From Chloroflexota bacterium (GTDB lineage: Bacteria; Chloroflexota; Anaerolineae; Thermoflexales; Thermoflexaceae): a stretch of 8,593 nt of DNA. The stretch covers positions 1-8,593 of the forward strand of contig JAUQQB010000098.1 of assembly GCA_030550075.1 (NCBI GenBank), written 5' to 3'. The translations under genes were made by a program, and so were the position numbers. A model generated the notes under the pieces. It made no database searches. It was not told the DNA's origin and worked only from the letters and a program-made list of their open reading frames with translations. Below, piece after piece: positions 1 to 5,499 of the stretch (position 1 is its first letter; every line of letters begins with the position of its first letter).

Positions 1-7
1 CCTACGC

Positions 8-27
8 CGCCCCGCTCCGCCCCCAAA
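8..27. repeat. 20-nt GC-rich repeat, inverted copy of 8565-8584
   Basis: This 20-nt segment is the exact reverse complement of 8565-8584 (TTTGGGGGCGGAGCGGGGCG on the minus strand). The copy at the right end continues into CGCCGAAGGCG, which looks like the turn of a longer hairpin cut by the window edge, so this copy is probably also one arm of a palindrome. It is non-coding and lies beyond the 3' end of argG. The match is seen directly; membership of a dispersed genomic repeat family is inferred. Confidence 0.6.
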
Positions 28-34
28 AAGGATT

Positions 35-83
35 TTTCTCCCCCCTCCCCCCGGCCCAACGGGCGGTGGGGAGGGGGGAGAAA
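35..83. repeat. Long GC-rich hairpin (16-bp perfect stem)
   Basis: Positions 35-50 and 68-83 are perfectly complementary (pyrimidine arm TTTCTCCCCCCTCCCC), and an inner GCCC/GGGC pair (54-57 with 61-64) caps the stem. It lies about 280 bp beyond the argG stop. Neither strand has a T-tract directly after the stem, so it is not a canonical intrinsic terminator, although it could slow transcription or form a DNA cruciform. Confidence 0.6.
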
Positions 84-121
84 GGGGGGTGGGGCCATTC
101 CGTCCCACCTTTAGAGCTTTC

Positions 122-139
122 AACTGCGTAACTCCTATT
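122..139 (-). repeat. 18-nt motif shared with right end (AATAGGAnTTACGCAGTT)
   Basis: On the minus strand this reads AATAGGAGTTACGCAGTT, one mismatch from AATAGGACTTACGCAGTT at 8531-8548 on the plus strand. The two copies face opposite ways. From memory, the TTACGCA/TAGGA core resembles ends of transposable elements common in cyanobacteria and Chloroflexota, but no transposase ORF is in the window, so any mobile-element label is inference. Confidence 0.45.
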
Positions 140-149
140 AATTTTGCAG

Positions 150-195
150 GTGCAGGACGACTGCGAGCAGTTGTCCTGCACTTTAATCCCGCTCC
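150..195. repeat. Palindromic intergenic repeat, copy A
   Basis: Positions 150-164 and 167-181 form a 15-bp inverted repeat with one G-T wobble, followed by a conserved tail (CTTTAATCCCGCTCC). The whole unit recurs at 331-375 in the same orientation. The copies differ at one stem pair in a compensatory way: C-G here (GTGCAGG with CCTGCAC), T-A in copy B (GTGTAGG with CCTACAC). This supports a folded, REP-like element. Function unknown. Confidence 0.65.
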
Positions 196-202
196 ATCGA
201 GT

Positions 203-249
203 TTTTTGGGCTGGGACGGGCGCCTTCGGCCCTCGTCCCAGCCCCAAAA
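203..249. repeat. GC-rich hairpin flanked by T-run and A-run
   Basis: GGGCTGGGACG (208-218) pairs perfectly with CGTCCCAGCCC (234-244). After one mismatch, TTTT (203-206) pairs with AAAA (246-249). The loop region contains CCTTCGG. The T-run is on the 5' side and the A-run on the 3' side on either strand, so it lacks the 3' T-tract of a normal terminator. The hairpin at 5584-5630 has the same style and the same CCTTCGG loop. Confidence 0.55.
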
Positions 250-259
250 TCATGTGATC

Positions 260-293
260 CCCCTCCCCGCAGCCTTTCGGCCGCGGGGAGGGG
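260..293. repeat. GC-rich hairpin (11-bp perfect stem)
   Basis: CCCCTCCCCGC (260-270) is the exact complement of GCGGGGAGGGG (283-293), with an inner GCC/GGC pair around TTTC in the loop. It is one of several long hairpins packed between the argG stop and the window start. No T-tract follows it on either strand. Confidence 0.55.
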
Positions 294-328
294 CCCCTTA
301 ACTCCTCCCGGACGGAGATCAACGGCGC

Positions 329-375
329 AAGTGTAGGACAACTGCAAGCAGTTGTCCTACACTTAATCCCGTTCC
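329..375. repeat. Palindromic intergenic repeat, copy B, containing the argG stop
   Basis: Positions 329-345 and 348-364 form a perfect 17-bp inverted repeat with a 2-nt centre, followed by the tail TTAATCCCGTTCC shared with copy A (150-195). The argG stop codon (TAA, 365-363) and its last three codons (Glu-Arg-Asp) lie inside the repeat. A fold here would bury the argG stop in a stem and could protect the 3' end of the mRNA. It has no T-tract and so is not a canonical terminator. Confidence 0.65.
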
Positions 376-1595
376 TCCGGAGCGCGGGGCTCCCCGCGCA
401 ACCCCCGGGTAACCAGGCCGTGGACCTTCAGCGGCAGCCCGAACAGCCGGATGAAGCCGGCGGCGTCTTTGTGATCGTAAGCGCCCACCGTGTCAAAGGA
501 GACGATATCCTCCCGGTAGAGGCTGTAGGGGGAGCGCCGGCCCACAACGAAGACGTTTCCTTTGTAAAGCTTCAGCCGCACTTCCCCGGTAACGTGGCGC
601 ATCACGGTCCTCACGAAGGCGTCCATCGCTTCCCGCAGCGGGCTGAACCACCAGCCGTAGTAGACCAGCTCCGCATACCGCAGCGCCAGGCCCTGTTTGA
701 AATGCATGGTTTCACGATCCAGGCACAGGGTCTCCAGCCCCCGCAGGGCTTCCATCAATAGGGTACCCCCCGGCGTCTCGTAAACGCCGCGGGATTTCAT
801 CCCCACCAGCCGGTTCTCCACCAGGTCTACCCGCCCGATGCCGTGCTTGGCGCCCAGGGCATTGAGGGCTTCCATCAGAGGAACCAGCCCCATCGGCTGG
901 CCGTTCAGAGCAACGGGAATCCCCTGCTCGAACCTTAGGGTGATGATCTCCGGGGTGTCCGGCGCCTTCACGGGATCCATAGTCCAAAGGAAGACATCAT
1001 CCGCGGGCTCCCAGTCGGGATCCTCCAGCGGGCCGCCCTCATGGGAGACGTGCCAGAGGTTGCGGTCGCGGCTGTAGCGGCTGGTGCTCCATTCGATCGG
1101 GACGCCGTGCGCTCGCGCGTATTCATAGGCTTCCCGACGGGAGGTGATCGACCACTCCCGCCACGGGGCGATCACCCGCAGATGAGGCGCCAGGGCCTGA
1201 TAGGCCAGCTCGAAGCGGACCTGGTCATTACCCTTCCCGGTTGCCCCGTGGGCTACTGCGTCAGCCCCTTCCTGGAGGGCAATTTCCACCTGATGCTTGG
1301 CGATCAGGGGGCGTGCCATCGCGGTCCCCAGGAGATATTTGCCCTCGTAGATCGCACCGGCCTGCACGGTGGGCAATACATAATCCCGCAGGAATTCCTC
1401 CCGCAGGTCCCGGATGATCACTTTCGACGCCCCGCCGGCATAAGCCCGTTCCTCGATCCCTTTCATCTCCTCCGCCCCCTGGCCGATATCGGCGCAGAAG
1501 GCGATCACCTCGCACCCATAAGTCTCCCGCAGCCACGGGATGATGGTGGAGGTATCCAGACCGCCGGAATATGCCAGCACCACCTTGTGAACCAT
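363..1595 (-). CDS. argG: Argininosuccinate synthase (EC 6.3.4.5)
   Basis: The enzyme joins citrulline and aspartate using ATP to give argininosuccinate, the penultimate step of arginine synthesis, in the cytoplasm. The product is 410 aa, the usual length of the short bacterial type. The PP-loop ATP pyrophosphatase motif AYSGGLDTS sits at residues 8-16, and the YEGKYLLGTAMARP (83-96) and GATGKGNDQVRFE (117-129) signatures bind substrate and nucleotide. An AGGAGG ribosome binding site (1606-1601) stands 5 nt before the ATG and fixes the start. It is the last gene of the arg cluster, 66 bp after the acetyltransferase gene. Its stop codon and last three codons lie inside a palindromic repeat that also occurs at 150-195, so the extreme C-terminus may be repeat-derived. 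Identification is secure. Confidence 0.97.
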   Translation of the reverse strand: MVHKVVLAYSGGLDTSTIIPWLRETYGCEVIAFCADIGQGAEEMKGIEERAYAGGASKVIIRDLREEFLRDYVLPTVQAGAIYEGKYLLGTAMARPLIAKHQVEIALQEGADAVAHGATGKGNDQVRFELAYQALAPHLRVIAPWREWSITSRREAYEYARAHGVPIEWSTSRYSRDRNLWHVSHEGGPLEDPDWEPADDVFLWTMDPVKAPDTPEIITLRFEQGIPVALNGQPMGLVPLMEALNALGAKHGIGRVDLVENRLVGMKSRGVYETPGGTLLMEALRGLETLCLDRETMHFKQGLALRYAELVYYGWWFSPLREAMDAFVRTVMRHVTGEVRLKLYKGNVFVVGRRSPYSLYREDIVSFDTVGAYDHKDAAGFIRLFGLPLKVHGLVTRGLRGEPRAPEERD

Positions 1596-1624
1596 TTCCG
1601 CCTCCTGAAAGACCAGGATTTCCT

Positions 1625-1659
1625 GCCGGGCGCTTCCGTTCGCAGCTGCCCGGCTTTTT
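1625..1659 (+). terminator. Terminator-like hairpin facing the plus strand, between argA and argG
   Basis: GCCGGGC (1625-1631) pairs perfectly with GCCCGGC (1648-1654) and is followed on the plus strand by TTTTT. The loop is 16 nt. In the direction of the arg genes the T-run becomes an A-run before the stem, so it should not stop operon transcription. If functional, it would stop antisense transcription entering argA. No plus-strand gene feeds it, so it may be coincidental. Confidence 0.35.
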
Positions 1660-1661
1660 CC

Positions 1662-2117
1662 TCATTCCATCCGAAGCACCACGGCGACTTCATCGCAGCG
1701 TTCCCGGAGCGGACAATATATGCAATCCCGCCATACTTTCTCCGGGAAGCGATCCCGTTCCGTGACCGTAAAGCCTATGCGCTCGAAGAAGGGGACCGCC
1801 CGGGTGAGGGCGAAAACCGTATGCGCGCCGGCGGACCGCGCCCGTTCCACCAGCGCCTGCACGATCGCTCCCCCCACCCCGTTGCCCTGATAGGCTTCCT
1901 CCACCGCCAGGGAGCGAATCTCGACCAGCGTGGGGGACATCCATACCAGCGAACCGCAGCCCACGATTCGGCCCTCCACTTCCGCCACCATCCAGTCCGG
2001 AAGCGTGGCGGCGATCTCCTCCGCGCTCCGTGGGAGGAGCCATCCCCGACGAGCATATTCGCTCACCAGGGCATAGAGCGTCGGGATGTCCTCCGGACGG
2101 GCCGGCCGGATTCGCAT
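1662..2117 (-). CDS. argA: GNAT-family N-acetyltransferase, probable short-form N-acetylglutamate synthase
   Basis: Likely acetylates glutamate with acetyl-CoA, the first step of the acetylated arginine pathway. It is a 151-aa single GNAT domain without the amino-acid-kinase domain of E. coli ArgA. The acetyl-CoA loop is QGNGVG (77-82), and FFERIGF (110-116) is the usual GNAT C-terminal segment. The C-terminus carries WRDC-x2-C-x5-C followed by DE (129-143); a KVW...DCxxCPxxxxCDE tail is typical, from memory, of ArgA-type GNATs. An AAGGAGGGG ribosome binding site precedes the ATG. It lies between argD and argG, and no argJ is present, so a dedicated acetylglutamate synthase is needed. Substrate is inferred from context and tail; a GNAT with another substrate cannot be excluded. 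Confidence 0.78.
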   Translation of the reverse strand: MRIRPARPEDIPTLYALVSEYARRGWLLPRSAEEIAATLPDWMVAEVEGRIVGCGSLVWMSPTLVEIRSLAVEEAYQGNGVGGAIVQALVERARSAGAHTVFALTRAVPFFERIGFTVTERDRFPEKVWRDCIYCPLRERCDEVAVVLRME

Positions 2118-2228
2118 GATTTTCCCCTCCTTTCATCTCACTCGCGATGGTTGGAACGGACTTTGGACCAGACGGGCTGGGATCCTCCTCGAATAGGAAA
2201 GCAGCCAGCCACGGAAGCCATGAAAGCG

Positions 2229-3410
2229 CTAAGTGGCCATCGCTTCCCGGAGGATCGCGACGGCCTCATCGATGTGGGATTTCTCGACGATCAGCGGGGG
2301 AACCATCCGCACGACGTGGTCGCCCGCTGTTGCAAGGAGCAGCCCTCGCTCCAGAGCGGCCATCACGACCGCTCGCGCATCCCCTTCGATCTCGATCCCC
2401 ACCAGGAGGCCCCGGCCCCGGATCTCCTGGACGCCCGGCAGTTCCGCGGCATGCAGGCGCTCCATCAGATACGCTCCGGCTTCCCGCACACGGGCCAGAA
2501 AGGCGGGGTCCCGAAGGCGCTCGAAGACATGAAGGGCCACGGCGCTCACCAGCGGCCCGCCGGCGAAGGTGCTGCCGTGGTCGCCCGGCCGCAGAACGGC
2601 GGCCACTTTCTCCTTCATCAGCACCGCGCCGATGGGCAGCCCGTTGGCCAGGGGCTTGGCCACCGTCAGCAAATCGGGCTCCACCCCATACGCCTCATAC
2701 GCCCACAGCCTTCCCGTGCGTCCCAGGCCGCACTGCACTTCGTCGAAGATCAGGAGGGCCCCGACCGCATCGCATCGCTCCCGCAGGGCCTGCAGGAACT
2801 CCGGCGAGGCGATGTACACCCCACCCTCTCCCTGGATCGGCTCCACGATCACAGCACAGGTTTCCGCCGTGATCGCTGCCCGGGCGGCTTCTATATCGTT
2901 AAAGGGAACGAAGGTGACGCCGGGCACCAAAGGGGCGAAGGGCTCCCGGTAGGCGGACTTCTCCGTGACGGAGAGGGCGCCCATGGTGCGCCCGTGGAAG
3001 CTGTGGGTGAAGGCAACGAAGCCAATCTTGTGATCGTTAAAATGAGTCCGGGTGAACTTCCGGGCGAACTTGAGGGCCGCCTCTACCGCCTCAGTTCCCG
3101 AGTTGCAGAAGAAGACCCGGTCGGCGAAGCTGTGGGCGACCAGGGCTTCCGCCAGGCGCAGATGAGGTTCGGTGTGGTAGAGGTTGCTGAGATGGACCAG
3201 CCGCCGGGCCTGTTCCGCGATCACCCGGGCAACCCTGGGATCCGCGTGGCCCAGGGCGCACACCGCGATCCCGGCCACGAAGTCCAGATAGCGGCGGCCG
3301 GCTGTGTCGTAGACATAAATCCCCTCGCCGTGCGTGAAGACGATCGGCGGCCGCCGATAAGTCGGCGCCAGCACGCGATCCGCCAGGGCGATGAGCGCTT
3401 CCGGATCCAT
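2229..3410 (-). CDS. argD: Acetylornithine aminotransferase (PLP, class III)
   Basis: Transfers the amino group of glutamate to N-acetylglutamate semialdehyde to give N-acetylornithine. The product is 393 aa, normal for ArgD. Fold-type I class-III signatures appear in order: NSGTEAVEAALK (103-114), FHGRTMGALSVT (138-149), EPIQGEGG (190-197), FDEVQCGLGRTG (222-233, with PLP-binding Asp223), and the Schiff-base Lys252 in TVAKPLANGLPIGAV. The start lies only 4 bp after the argB stop, and its ribosome binding site (GGGAGGA) is inside the 3' end of argB, which suggests translational coupling. Related enzymes act on succinyl-diaminopimelate or LysW-linked substrates, but operon context favours arginine. 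Confidence 0.94.
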   Translation of the reverse strand: MDPEALIALADRVLAPTYRRPPIVFTHGEGIYVYDTAGRRYLDFVAGIAVCALGHADPRVARVIAEQARRLVHLSNLYHTEPHLRLAEALVAHSFADRVFFCNSGTEAVEAALKFARKFTRTHFNDHKIGFVAFTHSFHGRTMGALSVTEKSAYREPFAPLVPGVTFVPFNDIEAARAAITAETCAVIVEPIQGEGGVYIASPEFLQALRERCDAVGALLIFDEVQCGLGRTGRLWAYEAYGVEPDLLTVAKPLANGLPIGAVLMKEKVAAVLRPGDHGSTFAGGPLVSAVALHVFERLRDPAFLARVREAGAYLMERLHAAELPGVQEIRGRGLLVGIEIEGDARAVVMAALERGLLLATAGDHVVRMVPPLIVEKSHIDEAVAILREAMAT

Positions 3411-3414
3411 TCGC

Positions 3415-4143
3415 CTATTCCTCCCGCATGATTTCGGTGCCCCCCTCTTGAAGGCCGGCCAGGTTCGTGATCCGCACGCGGCGCACGCCGGCCCCGAGGG
3501 CTTCCAGCGCGGAACGAACCTTGGGGATCATGCCGTCGCGGATAATCCCGGCGGCGATCAGGGCCTCGGCCTCCCCGGCGCGCAAGAGGGGTCGAATGGT
3601 ATCTCCCGCTCGAACTCCCGGCACATCCGTGAGGAAAACGAGCTCGTCGGCAGGAAGCGCGGCAGCGACCGCCGCGGCCATCTGATCGGCGTTGACGTTG
3701 TAAAGCCCCTCCGGCCCCAGGCCAATGGGAGCGATCACCGGAAGAATCCCCTCCGCGATCCAGCGTCGGAGGCGTCCGACCTCCACCGCCGCCGGCTTTC
3801 CCACCCATCCCAGATCAGGCAGGGGCGTCACCCGCACCAATCCCAGATCCGCCCCACACAGTCCCAGGGCTGGCAGCCCGGCCCGTGTGAGGGCGGCCAC
3901 CAGGGTCTTGTTGGCCAGCCCGGCCAGGGTCATCACGGCCAGCTCCCGGGTCTCATCATCGGTCACCCGCAGGCCGCCGACATAGCGCGGGATGAGGCCA
4001 ATCCGTTGCTGCCAGGCGCTCACGGCCTTCCCCCCGCCATGGACCAGGATGGGCAGCGGCGACATCCCCTTCAGGGCCGCGATCAGGCCCTCCAGAAACG
4101 TAGGCTGGTCCAGCTCATGGCCTCCGATCTTGATCACGCGCAT
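3415..4143 (-). CDS. argB: Acetylglutamate kinase
   Basis: Phosphorylates N-acetylglutamate with ATP. It belongs to the amino acid kinase fold and has 242 aa, a little short for the family. Conserved elements are Lys5 in VIKIGG, HGGGK (35-39), the GLRVTD substrate segment (57-62), NVNAD (149-153), FLTDVPGV (170-177) and the phosphate-site Lys208 in GMIPK. It lacks the N-terminal helix extension linked to arginine feedback inhibition in longer hexameric kinases, so direct allosteric inhibition is less certain (inference). It starts 17 bp after argC with a GGGAGG directly after the argC stop and a nearer GAGAGG. The close relative LysZ was considered; no LysW gene is present and the neighbours are arginine-type. 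Confidence 0.92.
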   Translation of the reverse strand: MRVIKIGGHELDQPTFLEGLIAALKGMSPLPILVHGGGKAVSAWQQRIGLIPRYVGGLRVTDDETRELAVMTLAGLANKTLVAALTRAGLPALGLCGADLGLVRVTPLPDLGWVGKPAAVEVGRLRRWIAEGILPVIAPIGLGPEGLYNVNADQMAAAVAAALPADELVFLTDVPGVRAGDTIRPLLRAGEAEALIAAGIIRDGMIPKVRSALEALGAGVRRVRITNLAGLQEGGTEIMREE

Positions 4144-4160
4144 CGCGCCTCTCGCCTCCC

Positions 4161-5174
4161 TTATAGCAATCCCGCGGTCTCCTCCAGCCCGAACATCACG
4201 TTAAGGTTCTGCACCGCCTGCCCGGCGGCGCCCTTGATCAGGTTGTCAATGGAAGCGGTCAGGATGACCAGGCCGGCCTCCGGCACGCCCGTCACGGAGA
4301 GCACACAGAGATTGGTGCCCACGCTGTGCCGTAACGTCGCCAGGGTTCCCGGCGGCAGCACCTTCACGAAGGGCTCCGGGCCATAGGACTCCACGAGCAG
4401 ATCCCGAACCATCCCCTCTGTCCAGCCGGAGGCCAGGGGCACGTAAATCGTAGCCAGGATCCCCCGGGCGACCGGAAGGAGCTGAGGGGAGAACACCAGC
4501 GGACCCAGGGCGCCGTTGAAGGCGTGGAGTATCTGCTCGATCTCCGGCAGGTGCCGGTGAGCCCGGCCGATGTTATAAGGGGAGAGATTCTCGTCCACTT
4601 CCACGAAGTGGGTGGTCAGGGAGGGTTTGCGGCCCGCCCCCGAGACCCCTGACTTGGCGTCCACGATGATCAGGCCGGGGCCGATGGCGCCCGCACGGGT
4701 GAGCGGGAGCAGGGCGAGCAGGGTAGCCGTGGGGTAACAGCCGGGGTTGGCGATGAGACGGGCGGAGCGGATCGCTGGGCGGTTCCACTCGGTCAGGCCG
4801 TAAACCGCTTCCTCCAGCAAATCGGGCGCCGGATGCTCTTCCTTATACCAGCGGGCATAGACTCCGGGATCCTTTAACCGGAAGTCCGCGGAGAGATCAA
4901 TCACGCGGACCCCCGCAGCGAGGGCCTGGCGGGCAACCGTAGCGGAGACACCGTGGGGCAGCGCCAGGAACACCACATCCACCTGATCCAGCGGGGCATC
5001 CGCGAAGCTGATGATGGGGAAGTCTTCGGTCACCGGAAAGAGCTGGGCCATGGAGCTTCCGGCTCCGCTCTCGGAAGCCGCGAAGATCAGCGCCACCGCC
5101 GGGTGTCGCCGCAACAGTCGGAAAAGCTCGAATCCGGCATATCCGCTCACCCCATAGATCCCTGCGCGGATCAT
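4161..5174 (-). CDS. argC: N-acetyl-gamma-glutamyl-phosphate reductase
   Basis: Reduces N-acetylglutamyl phosphate to the semialdehyde with NADPH. The product from this start is 337 aa, typical of the family. The nucleotide-binding motif GVSGYAG sits at residues 8-14, LPHG at 72-75 and DLSADFR at 93-99. The catalytic Cys146 lies in ANPGCYPTA, DAKSGVSGAGR at 172-182, and the HRHLPE active-site segment at 206-211. The reading frame stays open upstream to 5330, but MIRAGIYG matches the family N-terminus and GGAGGGGGA lies just before this ATG, so the longer version is rejected. It is the first structural gene of the operon, 318 nt behind the predicted transcription start and downstream of an attenuator-like leader. 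Confidence 0.95.
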   Translation of the reverse strand: MIRAGIYGVSGYAGFELFRLLRRHPAVALIFAASESGAGSSMAQLFPVTEDFPIISFADAPLDQVDVVFLALPHGVSATVARQALAAGVRVIDLSADFRLKDPGVYARWYKEEHPAPDLLEEAVYGLTEWNRPAIRSARLIANPGCYPTATLLALLPLTRAGAIGPGLIIVDAKSGVSGAGRKPSLTTHFVEVDENLSPYNIGRAHRHLPEIEQILHAFNGALGPLVFSPQLLPVARGILATIYVPLASGWTEGMVRDLLVESYGPEPFVKVLPPGTLATLRHSVGTNLCVLSVTGVPEAGLVILTASIDNLIKGAAGQAVQNLNVMFGLEETAGLL

Positions 5175-5285
5175 CGCTCCCCCTCCGGAGAAGACATGGG
5201 ATCCCTGACCTCCGTTTGGCCGTTGGCCTTCCCTTCCTCCGCTCGGTTTCCCTCGTGGAGGCCAGCGGCCAGAGCCCGGCTGTGG

Positions 5286-5325
5286 AAACAAAAAGCCCCC
5301 CGGGCATCGGAGCCCGGGGGGCTTT
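5286..5325 (-). terminator. Intrinsic terminator in the argC leader (attenuator)
   Basis: On the minus strand a perfect 14-bp stem (5325-5312 with 5305-5292, arm AAAGCCCCCCGGGC) closes a 6-nt loop. It is followed by a T-rich run, TTTTTGTTT, counting the last three bases of the stem. The hairpin lies between the leader ORF stop (5374) and argC (5174), so it can only act as a terminator inside the operon's own leader. Read on the plus strand no T-tract follows the stem, which fixes its direction. This is strong evidence of transcription attenuation. Confidence 0.85.
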
Positions 5326-5366
5326 GGCATTCGCTGCGAGACCGTTTGGCATTCGCTGCGAGACCG
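5323..5366 (-). repeat. Perfect 22-bp tandem duplication in the argC leader
   Basis: Positions 5323-5344 and 5345-5366 are identical 22-bp units placed head to tail between the leader peptide stop codon and the terminator. The first unit overlaps the outer 3 bp of the terminator stem. The perfect identity implies a recent duplication. It lengthens the gap between stop codon and hairpin from about 26 to 48 nt, which matters in a ribosome-timed attenuator. Confidence 0.9.
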
Positions 5367-5382
5367 TCAGGCATCAACGGTC
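5362..5382 (-). promoter_or_regulatory. Small hairpin spanning the leader peptide stop codon
   Basis: GACCGT (5382-5377 on the minus strand) pairs perfectly with ACGGTC (5367-5362) around a 9-nt loop. The 5' arm covers the last Asp and Arg codons and the loop begins with the stop codon, so a ribosome finishing the leader would melt this stem. The stem is seen in the sequence; a pause or switch role is inference. Confidence 0.4.
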
Positions 5383-5469
5383 AATAGCCCACCTCCCCGC
5401 ACCGGACCCGATGCCCGGCAGGACCTCTGGACGACGGATGCGTGGGAAGCGGTCAATGCCGTTGAACAT
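5374..5469 (-). CDS. argL: Arginine-rich leader peptide of the arg operon (31 aa)
   Basis: A 31-codon ORF begins with ATG at 5469 and ends with TGA at 5376-5374. GGAG (5478-5475) lies 5 nt before the ATG and the predicted transcription start is about 24 nt upstream, a normal 5' UTR. Six of 31 residues are arginine, at positions 7, 10, 12, 13, 26 and 31; four lie in the 7-residue segment RFPRIRR. The ORF stands between a strong promoter and an intrinsic terminator directly upstream of argC. Role (inference): ribosomes stalling on Arg codons when charged Arg-tRNA is scarce would let transcription pass the terminator. No enzymatic function is expected. The symbol is descriptive. A chance ORF is possible in GC-rich DNA, but position, Shine-Dalgarno and Arg clustering together argue against it. 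Confidence 0.75.
   Translation of the reverse strand: MFNGIDRFPRIRRPEVLPGIGSGAGRWAIDR
5408..5418 (-). promoter_or_regulatory. Candidate antiterminator segment
   Basis: CCGGGCATCGG on the transcript (5418-5408) is exactly complementary to CCGATGCCCGG (5310-5300), which covers most of the terminator loop and the first 6 nt of its 3' arm; one further G-U pair extends it. The segment lies in codons 18-21 of the leader ORF, just beyond the expected footprint of a ribosome stalled at Arg12 or Arg13. Pairing would block the terminator. The complementarity is seen; the switch is inferred. Confidence 0.55.
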
Positions 5470-5499
5470 CCTCACTCCAGCCCTCGCAAATTTGCAAAA

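Noticed and set aside
1041..3431. A 796-codon open frame on the plus strand
   Set aside because: It lies antisense to argG, argA and argD, three confidently identified genes. Its translation is Gly/Pro/Arg/His-rich with no recognisable domain, and such long antisense frames are common in GC-rich DNA.
2229..5174. LysW-dependent lysine pathway (lysJ/lysZ/lysY) instead of arginine genes
   Set aside because: No LysW-like small acidic zinc-ribbon gene is present, the reductase has the ArgC-type PGCYPTA active site, and argG is in the same cluster.
4161..5330. A longer ArgC with 52 extra N-terminal residues
   Set aside because: The extension is low-complexity, passes through the terminator hairpin, and has no family match; a strong ribosome binding site precedes the internal ATG at 5174, where the family N-terminus begins.
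5175..5493. T-box riboswitch or ArgR box upstream of argC
   Set aside because: No convincing T-box sequence (AGGGTGGNACCGCG type) and no good ArgR-box match were found; a leader peptide explains the layout better.
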